The notes under the pieces: generated by a model | Told to the model about the DNA's origin: nothing | The model's database searches: none | Seen by the model: the letters and a program-made list of their open reading frames with translations, nothing else | Position numbers and translations under genes: made by a program | Source: Molossus alvarezi | Taxonomy: Eukaryota > Chordata > Mammalia > Chiroptera > Molossidae | Reading direction: 5' to 3' | Length of the DNA stretch: 64,000 nt | Assembly: GCA_037176705.1 (NCBI GenBank) | Contig: CM073891.1 | Coordinates: forward strand, 96,779,827 to 96,843,826 | Shown: in pieces, positions 54,228 to 64,000 of the stretch | How positions within the stretch are numbered: the first letter of the stretch is position 1 | Layout of the letters: every line of letters begins with the position of its first letter

Positions 54228-54404
54228 TTATTATTACTATTTTAATCCTCAGCTGAGGATATCACTTTTTAGAGCGAGAGAAATATCGATCTGAGAGAGA
54301 AACATTGATCGGTTGCCTCCCACATGCACTCCAACCAGGGATTGAACCCACAAATTTTGGTGTATAGGACGACACTCTAAACAACTGAGCCACCCGGCCA
54401 GGGC
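54228..54404 (-). repeat. Ves SINE (type A), short
   Basis: Antisense copy with atcctcagctgaggat, a perfect inverted repeat, and a shortened middle. Confidence 0.87.
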
Positions 54405-54476
54405 TCTGGTGTCTGATTTTACTTCTTTTTGGGATCTGTAGAGTGTTACTTTTATGCAATTGAGTGATACACTTTT

Positions 54477-54707
54477 CTTTTTCTTTTTTTATCCTCACCC
54501 AAGGATATTTTTCCATTTATCTTTAGATAGAGTGGGAGAGAGGGAGAAAGAGAAACATCGATGTGAGAGACACATATTGACTGGTTCCCTCCTGCACGAC
54601 CCCAACCAGGGCCGGGGATGAACCGCAACTGAGGTACATGCCCTTGGCTGGAATCGAACCTGTGACTATTTGGTTTGAGGGCCGATGCTCTAACCACTGT
54701 CCAGGAC
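54477..54707 (-). repeat. Ves SINE (type A)
   Basis: Antisense copy with a truncated head. Duplication tgagtgatacactttt / tgagtgatacattta. Confidence 0.9.
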
Positions 54708-54839
54708 CTGAGTGATACATTTAAAAAGCTATTTAACATATTTTATCCAGCATTTCAGTTGTTTCATTTGAGCAGGAGTGGTTAGGTATCTGTCTAATCC
54801 ACCCACCTGCAGGAGATAAAGATCCTCCTACAAAACTTC

Positions 54840-55365
54840 TTTAGGGAACCTCTCCCTGTCCCTTCAGTCTATTTGGAACCCATGTCACCAGTCCTTGTGC
54901 CACACTGGACCTTTCCCTTGTAGCACATATACCAGCTACATTTAAATATTTATTTGTATACTCTTTAAATTAATTTTCTACTTACCTCACTAGAAATCTT
55001 TTTTTTTTTTTTATCCTCATCCGAGGACATTTTTCCATTTTTTGTACAGACAGAGTGGGAGGGAGAGAGAGGAAGAGAGAGAGAGGGAAACATCAATGTG
55101 AAAGGGACACATCGAGTGGCTGCCACCCGCACGACCAACCAGGGCCGGGGACAAACTGCAACCGAGGTACATGCCCTTAGCGGGAACCGAACCCGGGTCT
55201 CTCTGCACCGCAGGTGGACGCTCTAACCGCTGAGCCAAACCGGCCAGGGCACCTCACTAGAAATCTAAGGAACAAGTCTATAACACTATTTTATTTTCAG
55301 ATCTTAGCAAGTGTCTGGCACATAGTAGGCATTCAGTAGACATTTATTAAATAAATGATTCGATG
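54840..55365 (+). repeat. L2 3' end, split by Ves
   Basis: L2-like wording: gggaacctctccctgtccct at the left, and gtgtctggcacatagtaggc with cagtagacatttattaaat at the right. A Ves sits in the middle. Confidence 0.6.
54999..55250 (-). repeat. Ves SINE (type A)
   Basis: Antisense copy. Perfect duplication acctcactagaaatct at 54983-54998 and 55251-55266. Confidence 0.95.
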
Positions 55366-55482
55366 AGTAATTAATTTTGACAGAAATGCCAATATTAGAT
55401 ATTAGATCAAGCACGGTTGTGTGTCTCTGCTTCCAATCCAGCATTGGAGGCAGTGTTTTCGGGCTGGTGAGTTACCACAGAA

Positions 55483-55650
55483 CTATGCTGTGTACACAGT
55501 AGCCATTACCACCTGTGGCTATTCAACTTAATTAAAATGAAATACAATTAAAAACTCAAATCTTCAGTTGCTAGTGGCCAGTGGCGATCCTATTGGACAG
55601 CGGAGACAGAACATTTCCATTATCACAGGAAGTTCTATGGGAAGTGCTGT
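55483..55650. mobile_element. hAT-type remnant
   Basis: Known non-autonomous hAT wording: cacctgtggctattcaactt, gatcctattggacagcgg, gaacatttccattatcacag, gaagttctatgggaagtg. Confidence 0.5.
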
Positions 55651-55654
55651 CATA

Positions 55655-56685
55655 GAATTCTGGAGAATTCTTAACTTCCCCTCTTCCTCTGTGTCTCCCA
55701 CTCTTGCTCTTGATCTCTCTCCCCCTCCCCCCCCGGGCCCAGAACAAGCACAGGGAGGGTTGTCTTAATATTAGTGACTTAAAATGATGCTTTTGAACAA
55801 GAAGATGCTGGGTACTTTTGGTGATTAGCACCATCCCCACTTTTTTTTCTCTTACATCCCTGAGCTATTGTTTACTAATACATTCTTTTATTTCTATTTC
55901 TACTAACGCTGAATGTTACTTGGGTGGAAAGCGTAATTGCTTTCTATTTTAGGTCCTTCAACCCTTTGCTAGTGTTTCTGTCTGAGAGTTCCCAAAGCCG
56001 GGGTTCTAGGAGAGTTTGGCATGTCTGAACAGCTGACCCACGAAATAATGGAGTAGGTCCGGCGGGTGTGGGAGCAGGGCATTCTGTCAATAAAAGAGCT
56101 CCCTTCTCTGCACACATGGCCGGTTAATTGGCCATTCTGGGAAGGTATGGACGGGGAGGGGGCTTCTGAGAATCGCTGGTAACAGTTAAGTGGCCTTTTG
56201 TTGACATCCTCTGCTGAGCAACTTTGTTGGATTTAGTCTCTGCCTCTCCTCTACCTCCTGTGGATTTTCTGTTAGATTCATCATTTACCATTCAGACATC
56301 ATCTTTCAGTCTCTGCTTCCAATATGACTGCTCTGTGGGCTGGCCTCTGCTCCCTTCCTACTATTGCCAGACCATAAAGGGGGCTGTGCGGGGCTTTAGC
56401 AGGACCGAGAAATTGACTCTGCTGTCTGTCGAGAACTATAATAACGACTGCAGGCACCTTCCTGTCCAGCAGAAAACTCCCTACGTACTCCAGCATAATG
56501 GGGACCACCCGAAGATAGAGAAAAGGGACTCTTCACTGAATTCCTTCTCATACAGTATATTTCCTTTGTTCCCCTCCCTGTTCTCTTCTCTTCCCCTTCT
56601 CTGTTGCAATTGGAGTACTGACCTAAGATGCAGTTGTGACAACGAGTTAATGGCTTTGAAATAATAATCCATTTGAAAGTCTTTG
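55655..56685. other. Intergenic, unclassified
   Basis: A C run at 55726-55735 and otherwise nothing recognised. It may hold non-coding first exons of CPA5, which human CPA5 has; none could be placed. Confidence 0.35.
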
Positions 56686-56757
56686 CCAAGCCAGTTCACC
56701 CACATTGTCTCTTCTACTACCCCGCCCCCCAAAACCTATGAGGTAGGGAAGGGAGGT

Positions 56758-57722
56758 GTTATTTATTTATTTAATTTATTTTTGTTACAGATGTTTCTCC
56801 TTTTCCCCCCACTGACACCCTCCTCCCTGCTCTTGTCTCCCCCCACCCCCACCTTCACAGTTTTGTTGTCTGTGTCCATTGGTTACGCATATATGTATAT
56901 AAGTTCTTTGGTTTATCTCTCCCCGCCCTTCCACCCCCTCTCCCTCTGAGGTTTGTCAGTCTGTTTCCTACTTCCATGTCTCTGGGTCTATTTTGTTTAT
57001 TAGCTTATTTTGTTCATCATATTCCACAAATAACTGAGATCATGTGATATTTGTCTTTTTCTGATTGGCTTATTTTACTCAGCATAATACTCTCCAGGTC
57101 CTTCCATGTTGTCTCAAAGGGTAAGAGATCTTTTCTTTCTTACAGCTGCATAGTACTCCATTGTGTAAATGTACCACTGCTTTTTTATCCACTCGTCTAT
57201 TGATGGACACTTGGGCTGTTTCCAGACCTTAGCGATTGTAAATATTTCTGCTATAATCATAGGGGTGCATCTATTTTTTCTTACTATTGTTTCAGGCTTC
57301 TTAGGATATATTCCTAGAAGTGAGATAACTGGATTAAATGGCAGTTCAATGTTAAATTTTTTGAGGAAACACCACATTGATTTCCACAGTGGCTGCACCA
57401 GTCTGCATTCCCACCAGCAGTGTACTAGAGTCCCCTTTTCTCCACACCCTCGCCAACACTTGTTGTTTGATGATTTGTTGATGGCGGCCATTCTGACAGG
57501 TGTGAGGTGAGACCTCAGAGTCGTTTTAATTTGCATCTCTCTGATGATTAGTGATGTTGAGCATTTTTTTTCATATGTCTCTTGCCCATTTGTATGTCCT
57601 GTTTGGAGAGATGTCTATTCAGGTCCTCTGCCCATTTTTTAATTGGATTCTTTGTCTTCCTTTTGTTGAGTTGTGTGAGTACTCTTTATATTTTGAAAAT
57701 TAACCCCTCATCTGATGTATAA
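56758..57722 (-). mobile_element. 5'-truncated L1, fairly young
   Basis: Antisense L1 of about 960 bp: tail, 3' UTR (ttacagatgtttctcctttt...) and the ORF2 C-terminus. Duplication agggaggtgttatt / agggacgtgttatt at 56750 and 57722. It splits a MIR, giving relative age. The ORF2 part is still open for 140 codons, so it is younger than the other L1s here. Confidence 0.85.
57114..57536 (-). pseudogene. L1 ORF2 protein, C-terminal 140 codons
   Basis: The frame ends with the typical [13 protein letters not shown] C-terminus. It contains the L1 zinc-knuckle pattern C-x3-C-x7-H-x4-C ([18 protein letters not shown]) and the [15 protein letters not shown] block. It lacks endonuclease and reverse transcriptase because of 5' truncation, so it cannot mobilise. 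The first Met is internal, not a real start. Confidence 0.85.
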
Positions 57723-58076
57723 GGGACGTGTTATTAACCCCATTTGACTGATGAGTAAACTGAGGTTTAGAGAGATTAGGTCAATTGCTCCAGCTCTTTT
57801 AGACAGGAAGCGAGCACCCAGTTCTGTCTCTAAACCCAAATTTTTTTCAGTGGCGTCCACAGCCTATGTGTAAGGAGGATATGGCCCAGGGAAAGTGTGA
57901 GTGGATGGGGAGGGAGAAAAAGAGCAAAAAGGAAACAATTAAATGGGGCGGGAGGAAATGAGTGATTTTCTTGGGTTTCTGGCTATGCTGCTCATCTTTC
58001 TTCCAAGATGGTGTCTTTGATGTTCACAAGAGGCTGACCCAGTAAACATCCAGGGAAGAAAGAAGGCTAAGGGCCT

Positions 58077-58112
58077 GTCTTCCTCTTTTTCTCTTTCCTC
58101 TCCTCTGTCCAG
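58077..58112 (+). promoter_or_regulatory. CPA5: Candidate 3' splice site before CPA5 start exon
   Basis: A 34-nt pyrimidine tract ends in CTGTCCAG at 58105-58112. If used, the CPA5 start exon would run 58113-58432 with about 200 nt of 5' UTR. Human CPA5 has non-coding 5' exons, so an acceptor is expected somewhere here. Confidence 0.4.
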
Positions 58113-58316
58113 GAGAGGATTTGCCTAGAAGTGGGGAGGGGCCACCCTAGCTCTCCCAAGGCCAGTGTGTGGGGGTCACACACTGGGTCTCCCCAGAGAG
58201 AGCCTAACACCCACTCTCAGGCCGGGCCTGCCGGCCTTTAGGTGCTGTGCTGTCCTGAGACCTGGGTCATGCCTGTGCGTGCAGAAAGCCCCTGAAGCTC
58301 GCCTGGAGGAAGGAGC

Positions 58317-58432
58317 ATGCAGGGCACCCTCAGAGAAGGCTCGGGCCCTGGGCTCTGTGCTGTGGGCCGACGGACGCTCCTGGTCTGCAGCTTTTTCCTG
58401 GCATCAGCTTTGGGCCAAATGAATTTCACAGG
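58317..58432 (+). CDS. CPA5: CPA5 coding exon 1
   Basis: 116 nt, 38 codons plus two bases; signal region. Donor GTGAGT. An upstream ATG at 58269 opens a 9-codon frame ended by TGA at 58293-58295, which would be a uORF if it is transcribed. Confidence 0.93.
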
Positions 58433-61357
58433 GTGAGTGGCTGCTCCATAGCAGAAGGGAAGATGCCAGGAGCTCAGGGACTGGGTGTCCCAGCGGGGAG
58501 GTGGCCATCCTGCTGGGAGCTGGTCACGGCACAGAGTCAGGACTTCGATCCTCATCCTAAACCCCTTCCAGTTCTGTAATCTCTCACTCTTGTGCTCAAG
58601 GATGGGACACATGGCTGTATTACTGTCCCTCCCCAAACCCAGAATTCTTACTCTGGGGTTCTTTTTTTATCCTCGCCCGAGGACATTTTTCCATCCTTTG
58701 TACAGAGTGGGAGGGAGAGAGAGGAAGAGAGAGAGAGGGAAACATCAATGTGAAAGGGACACATCGAGTGGCTGCCACCCGCAAGACCAACCAGGGCCGA
58801 GGACAAACTGCAACCAAGGTATATGCCCTTAGCGGGAACTGAACCCGGGTCTCTCCGGACCGCAGGCGGACGCTCTAACCGCTGAGCCAAACCGGCCAGG
58901 GCTACTCTGGGGTTCTTGGATAAGCTTTTAGGGCTCTAAGAATCCCCTGAAATCATACATAAATATTTTGTGTATGTATTTTTTTTTTCTGGAGGAAGGG
59001 TTCATAGCTTTCTTCAGATTCTTAAAGAAGTTAGTAACCCCCAAAAGACTATGCACCCTGCCACAGATGGATGTAGCATTATACTCCTTTAAATAACAAT
59101 GAGCACCAGTGTTATATCCCAGGTCAGCAAGGACATGATTTCTCAGCCTCCCAGAGATCCCGCCGTAGAGAGGACACAAGCTTAGAGAGCAGGGTCATCA
59201 TTCATGGTCTCAGAACCAGTCAGGGATGGAGCCAACATCATCCCAGGCATCAGACCCCGGGGGCCACGCCGCAGGCCGCTCACTTCCACTGCCTCCCTGT
59301 CCCTCCAGAGCGACAGGAAGGAGCTCAGCTTCTCCAGGAGGCAGAGTGAGGCTGATCTCCCCTTCCATGTCCTCAAGTTCTTGGGAGAAAGCAGGTTGGG
59401 GCACGAGGTTTGGGTTGACCATGACCTTGGGACCGTTGTATGAAGAGCACTTGGGGCCGCTGTTTGCCCCTGTAACCCCAGTATTTATTCCTTTCTCCCC
59501 TTCATTCTTCCTGTTCTTTTTTTTTTCAATCCTCCCCCAAGGATATTTTTTTTCATTTATCTTCAGATAGAGTGGGAGGGAGAGAGAGAGAGAGAGAAAC
59601 ATCAGTGTGAGAGAGACAAATCGATTGGTTGCCTCCCGCACGACCCCGGCCAGGTCCGGGGACTGAACTGCAACCGAGGTACATGCCCTTGACCGGAATT
59701 GAACCCATGGCCAACACGCTAACCACTTAGCAACCGGCCAGGGCTTTTAATCTTGTTCTTATACCTTCCTCCACCCCCCACATTCCTCCCCATCTTTCTT
59801 CTCTGTCTTGTCCTTGGGTTCATTAGTAGCATTTGTAGGCTTTATTTAGTCTACTGGGTAGTCTGTTCTTGCGGCTGGAGAGATTGCTGGCCCCAGGATG
59901 AAGGACTTGTGTCTTCCCAGAGCTACAAGTCCTTCTGCTCCTCCCGCCTCCATGTGCCCGGGTGCCTGCCTCCCAGCCTTCCTACCAGCTCCCCTCAGCC
60001 TGGTCTCGGATCTCCACGCCACCTCCTCCAAGCAGCACGGCTGCGAGGAGTCCGTCTCAGCAGTGCCCTCTGCCCCTTCTGTGTCTTTCCAGAGACCAGG
60101 TTCTTCGAGTCCTGGCTAAGAATGACAAGCAACTTTCACTTCTTAGGGACCTGGAGGGCCTGAAGCCCCTGAAGGTGAGGACTCCTCAGGGTTTGGGGAC
60201 GTGTTCTTCTCTCCTTCACAGTGGCTTGCACCTTTGGCTCCCATCCTGCTCCCCGCACCCAGACCTGCTCTCTGATGGCTCTGCCAGAGATCAGAGAACT
60301 GTGGGAAAATCGGCTGTGGCTCCTCTCCAGGAAAGGTTGGGAACACTTGCCCAGAAGTTTGGGCGGCTCTTGTTGGCTTTCCCCTTTGTCCTGGATGGGG
60401 GTCTGCTGAGGAGACCCTGTCGGGGGCTGCTCCGAAAACAGCTGAAATGTCCTGAAGCCACACGGGGTCGGGGGGATGGGACACATGTCTCTGGGTGGGA
60501 TGCCATGCAACACACAGACTGGACACATCTGTTTGCCAAGTGAAAGAATTGGAAGGGCTTAGCTTGGCAAGCCTGTGTTTTATTTGGGCTCGTCCCTGTC
60601 AGCCTGAGCATTTGTTTCCAAGAACATTTGTCCTCTGCAAGTATTCCACAATGGAAAACATTTCCTCCAACTATTTTAATAGAAGGATTTTGTTTGAGGA
60701 ATGTTGAAACAACCAGATATTTCTGGATGTGACCCAGAGTCCTCGTTCGTATTTGTATGAGCGCCCCTATCAACCAGGACTCGTAACACCTTAGAGCAAT
60801 TCTCTCCACTTTGTAAGTTGAAAAATAGATGTAGTAGCTGTATGCCTTGGGAATCCAGGTTAGGCCTCTCCTACTTCTTTAGGTTTGGGGACAGTGATAT
60901 CTCTGTCCTCTAACCAGGGTTCTTGTCCACGTTAATGTCCCACATGAGGAGCTGTCTCATTTGGCAACTGCTATGGGCTCTTTGGATCTGACAACGTTGC
61001 AGTGTGAGCCTGGGTGATAAGGGTGCCTGAAATTAGGGAAGGAGACTCGGTGACTTGGGGATTTTTCATTTTTGCCCATCCTTCTGCTTGGCCTCAGGGT
61101 TTTCATTCTGGAACTGGGGCCCTTTGGTGTCTGTGAGAGATCACCTGGTTTTCCGGGGTGCCGAGGAGGTTGTGTGCAAGGACATGCAGCAAAGGCACCG
61201 TTTTCTTTCCTTTGTGAATAAGGTGGACTTCTGGCGTGGCCCAGCCAGGCCCAGCCTCCCTGTGGACATGAGAGTTCCTTTCTCTGAACTGAAAGACGTC
61301 AAAGAGTATCTGGAGTCTCACGGCCTCGCTTACAGCATCATGATAAAGGACATCCAG
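58317..61357 (+). CDS. CPA5: Carboxypeptidase A5, first three coding exons (partial)
   Basis: N-terminal 111 codons of a secreted M14A carboxypeptidase: exons 58317-58432, 60093-60174 and 61223-61357. The start gives [13 protein letters not shown], in register with human CPA5, followed by an unusually long signal region with a hydrophobic core ([14 protein letters not shown]) and QMNFTG. Exon 2 ([15 protein letters not shown]) and exon 3 ([20 protein letters not shown] to SIMIKDIQ) form the activation domain. NFT is a possible glycosylation site. Exons 2 and 3 have the same lengths (82, 135 nt) and phases as in CPA4. The rest, including the whole catalytic domain, lies right of the window. 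CPA5 rather than CPA1 is supported by the N-terminus and by SIMIKDIQ. Confidence 0.94.
58664..58902 (-). repeat. Ves SINE (type A)
   Basis: Antisense copy in CPA5 intron 1. Perfect duplication tactctggggttctt at 58649-58663 and 58903-58917. Confidence 0.95.
58918..59480 (-). other. Unexplained block, possibly retroposed
   Basis: On the - strand, protein-like frames (59210-59470) are followed by a stop and AT-richer sequence ending in a 10-A run (58979-58990 on + as T). This resembles coding end plus 3' UTR plus poly(A). The peptide (…[17 protein letters not shown]…) is not one I recognise. It may equally be unique intron sequence. Confidence 0.25.
59516..59744 (-). repeat. Ves SINE (type A)
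   Basis: Antisense copy with a short head and a decayed inverted repeat (atcctcccccaagga). Confidence 0.9.
60093..60174 (+). CDS. CPA5: CPA5 coding exon 2
   Basis: 82 nt. Completes the split Gly codon, then [17 protein letters not shown] to LKPLK. Acceptor TCTTTCCAG, donor GTGAGG. Confidence 0.95.
60175..61222 (+). other. CPA5: CPA5 intron 2
   Basis: 1.05 kb without SINEs or recognised repeats. Confidence 0.5.
61223..61357 (+). CDS. CPA5: CPA5 coding exon 3
   Basis: 135 nt, 45 codons, opening [10 protein letters not shown]. The acceptor AATAAG has A at -3, which is uncommon, but reading frame and homology fix it. Donor GTGAGG. Confidence 0.94.
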
Positions 61358-61465
61358 GTGAGGTCCCGCCGGCGCTGCCTTTCTGGTCGGCTCGACGCAG
61401 AGAAACAAGACCCAGAGCTAAACGTGGAGAAGTGAGACAGGAGGAAGTAGCTCGGGCTCGTTTTT

Positions 61466-61680
61466 CTTTTTTTAAATATGTTTTTATTGATATTTGAGAG
61501 ACAGAGAGAGAGAGAATGATAGAAACATCGATGTGAGAGAGAAACATTGATCGGCTGCCTCCCGCACATCCCCTACTTAGGATTAAGCCAGCGACCAGGC
61601 ATGCGCCCTGACTGGGAATTGAACCGGGACCTCTCAGTCCATGGGATGATGCTCAACCCACTGAGCCACACTGGCCGGGC
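61466..61680 (-). repeat. Ves SINE (type B)
   Basis: Antisense copy in CPA5 intron 3. Imperfect duplication agctcgggctcgttttt / agctggagctttttt. Confidence 0.9.
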
Positions 61681-61694
61681 AGCTGGAGCTTTTT

Positions 61695-63145
61695 TAAGGC
61701 ACCATGGGAGGCAGTCTGGAGGGCTCCCTTTGCCTTCTGACTGCTCCTCCTGTCCCTGCCGTGTCTCAGCCATCCATACCAGGGAGTTCCTACATTCCAG
61801 AGATGCCCAGTGTGAGCCCTGCTGTGGCTTCCCTGCCCCGCCTCCACCGCAGGCTCTCCGGACCAGGCACCTCTCCCAGGCTGGCTTCTCCCAGAGGAAG
61901 AGCTTTGGGAGAAGTAGCTGCAGACCTGCCCTTGGGTAGGGCGAAGGGAGACTTCCTCTTGGGTACCCCTTCTCCCCCTGCCACCTGGTTGCTGCCCCCT
62001 ACAGCATCTTTCCTGAACACTCTGGAATTCTATTTCCATTGTTTTGTTTCCAAGGATATTCCCAGCAGCCTCCTTCCCCTGGTGTTTTGGGCATCCCTCT
62101 GTAGCGTCGTACCTGCAGCCTCGGATCCACAGAGGTCCATTCCCAACCATGCTGCGCTGCAGCTAATCTCTGGGGCCGGGAGTGTGGGAACACAGGGTCT
62201 CCTGCAGCGCACACACTTGACACCACATGCCAGGGGATAAACGCATTAGGCGGCATTCCTTTCCCAGGCAAGCACAGGGCTGGGGCACTCCGGTCCATTC
62301 AAAGACTTTTATCCTCATCGGGCACATCTGTTTCCCGCTCCACATGTGGGGGGTGGGCTATTTCTCTAATTAAATCCCCACAAACAAAAATGGGGAAACT
62401 CCCACAGACAAGAGAGGCCACCACATCAAAAGAAATAGTGCTTGGTTCTCATTGTTGCTCATGCCTGCATTTTGAAGTTTGCATTTCCCTGCTCCTTCCC
62501 GGTCCTGGAAACCCCGCAGCATTTGGCAAACAGATACGCGGAGGTCGCTACAAAGTTTCTGTTGATTTCTGCACATCGGGAATAGCTCCAGAGGCACCTC
62601 CGAGCCTCCCCTGACTTCTTTGAAGCGAGTCATCCTCCCCCATGGTCCCCAGCTCTGGAATCCCTGGAGGTGGGGGTTTGGGGGAGGGGGTGCTTTTTAC
62701 TCATTTTCAGTAAAATGCCCTGAACTCTCAGCCTTAGCCCAGCAAGGCAGGATTTTCACCAACTCGCTCTGTCTGCAACGCATCAAGCTCCGATGGTCAG
62801 ATTTGAGATCAGATTTTGGCTGAGAGGGAGCTGGGGGTGGGGCGGCTGCCGTGTTGAGTTGATTTGTGGTGATGATGGGGAAAGGTGTCCAGGAGGAGGA
62901 AAGCTCAGAGGCGCTAACAGGAGGGGAAGGGCTTTGCACTACTCAGGTTTTTGGCCTCCAGTCTGATGTTTTAGCTATTAACGCATAGGCATGGTTTCTC
63001 CCTGTCTTCTGGATCATCTCAGCCCCGGTTTTTGGCACGGTGTTTCCCGCATGGTGGGCCCTCAACAACCGCCTGCGGAATCACTGGATGGGCAGGTTCA
63101 GGAGGAGCATGCCCAGAGGAACGCCTGTTCCCCGAGCCCCTCAAG
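61695..63145 (+). other. CPA5: CPA5 intron 3, unclassified part
   Basis: 1.45 kb, GC-rich in its left half, with no recognised repeat and no sequence encoding the expected next exon (VLLDEE-like start). Confidence 0.45.
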
Positions 63146-63149
63146 GTCC

Positions 63150-63240
63150 AGGATCGTGCCCCGTGTCCATCTTTATACCCCAGCACCTACTGCAGGGCCT
63201 GCCACTTAGCTGGGGCTTAATACATGTTAGCTGAGTTAGT
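63150..63240 (+). repeat. L2 3' end
   Basis: Wording catctttataccccagcacc, then tgggcttaatacatgtta-type end, as in the L2 3' terminus. Confidence 0.55.
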
Positions 63241-63379
63241 GGGTGTGAGAAGGAAAGGAGACAGGATGCGTTCGCTGTGGGCTGAGATGGGCGTGACAAG
63301 CCTTGGTGCTCGCCTTCCCTTTGGCCTGAGGCACTGCAGAGTTTTGAGGAGGGAAGTGTCCCCCCCTCCCCCTAGGATC

Positions 63380-63960
63380 AGAGGGATGCTTGAGATAGAA
63401 GAGGTGGGTTCATTCATTCTATGCACAGAGACTGAGATGCCTACTGTGTTCTGGGTACCGGGCAAGGTGCTGGAAATACAAAGATGAGAACTGGGTCTGT
63501 ATCCAGGGGAGCCGAGTGTCGTGGGGGCGGGGAGCCGAGGGGTGAATCAGCGACTACAATGGAGTGGATGAGAGCACGGAGGGAGTGGGGCAGGTTGCTA
63601 TGGGAGCGAGTACAAGAGGCCCCGCAAGTCGCTCTGAAAAGGCGGTAATTACGGTGTGGCTGAAGAGCAGAGGGGGACAGGAGGGGAAGGGGCCCCAGAT
63701 TGGCGATGAGGCCCATCCAGATCACAAAGGGCATCCTCTGCGGGGTGAAGAGGTCAAGTTTTTATCCTGAAAACCGTAGGGGAGCCAGTGGAGGTCTCTG
63801 ACAGGATCAGATTTGCATTTAAGAAAAATCCCTCTGACAGTGACAATGTTGAGTCGGGGACAGGAGCAGGGAGAGGCTGACAGGAGGGAGGGTGGTGAGG
63901 AAATTGCAGTGGGCCAGGCAAGAAATTATCTGATTTCGAGTGAGCTCTATTTGCATTTAA
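63380..63960 (+). repeat. Ancient interspersed repeat, family unassigned
   Basis: Long old repeat: cctactgtgttctgggtacc, tgctggaaatacaaagatga, gagccagtggaggtctctg, ggatcagatttgcatttaag, aaattgcagtgggccaggca. Parts of the same family lie at 13935 and 38490. Confidence 0.5.
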
Positions 63961-64000
63961 TTTTTCTTCACCTCCTCGTTCTTTTCAGCGCTTTGGTGGT

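Larger units (their letters stand above)
56690..57840 (-). repeat. MIR split by L1
   Basis: Antisense MIR in two parts, 56690-56757 (aaaacctatgaggtaggg) and 57728-57840 (accccatttgactgatgag, then taaactgaggtttagagag), separated by the L1 insertion. Confidence 0.65.

Noticed and set aside
63980..64000. ttcttttcag followed by cgctttggtggt as CPA5 exon 4
   Set aside because: The next CPA5 exon should begin with residues like VLLDEE; this sequence gives nothing similar in any frame, and it follows an old repeat.

Overview
The window is nuclear DNA from a bat. Two kinds of evidence show this. Protein-coding exons with GT-AG introns encode M14A metallocarboxypeptidases. The DNA between them carries about 46 copies of a tRNA-derived SINE of the Ves type, which is specific to bats and here fills roughly one sixth of the window. 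It also holds L1 fragments, MIR, L2, Tigger and hAT remnants, and a SPIN-like hAT element of a kind known from vesper bats. No Helitron of the vesper-bat type was seen, so the bat family is left open (vespertilionoid is my best guess).

Layout, all genes on the + strand. 1-7303 is read as the last intron of CPA2. 7304-7491 is the last coding exon of CPA2, followed by two overlapping AATAAA signals. After a 3 kb spacer comes a TATA box (10545) and CPA4, complete in 11 coding exons (10591-34671, 421 codons plus stop). All catalytic and zinc-binding residues are present and every splice phase closes. 34.7-58.1 kb is intergenic and made largely of decayed L1, Ves SINEs and DNA-transposon remnants. 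CPA5 begins at 58317. Its first three coding exons (111 codons: signal region and activation domain) are inside the window, and the rest lies beyond the right edge. The order CPA2-CPA4-CPA5 and the spacing match the carboxypeptidase A cluster on human 7q32.

CPA2, CPA4 and CPA5 are secreted zymogens that share one design: signal peptide, propeptide, then a zinc carboxypeptidase that removes C-terminal hydrophobic residues. They arose by tandem duplication, and the exon sizes that can be compared (82 and 135 nt for coding exons 2 and 3 of CPA4 and CPA5) are identical.

No new multi-gene system was found. The observations most worth checking are: two head-only Ves elements with the same 3' breakpoint, each flanked by perfect target-site duplications; a SPIN-like transposon of probable horizontal origin; a conserved inverted repeat at the 3' end of one Ves subfamily; a 36:10 strand bias of the SINEs; an unusual GTCATG donor on the CPA4 exon that carries two zinc ligands; and lineage changes in CPA4 (extra cysteines, Val at the position equivalent to 255).
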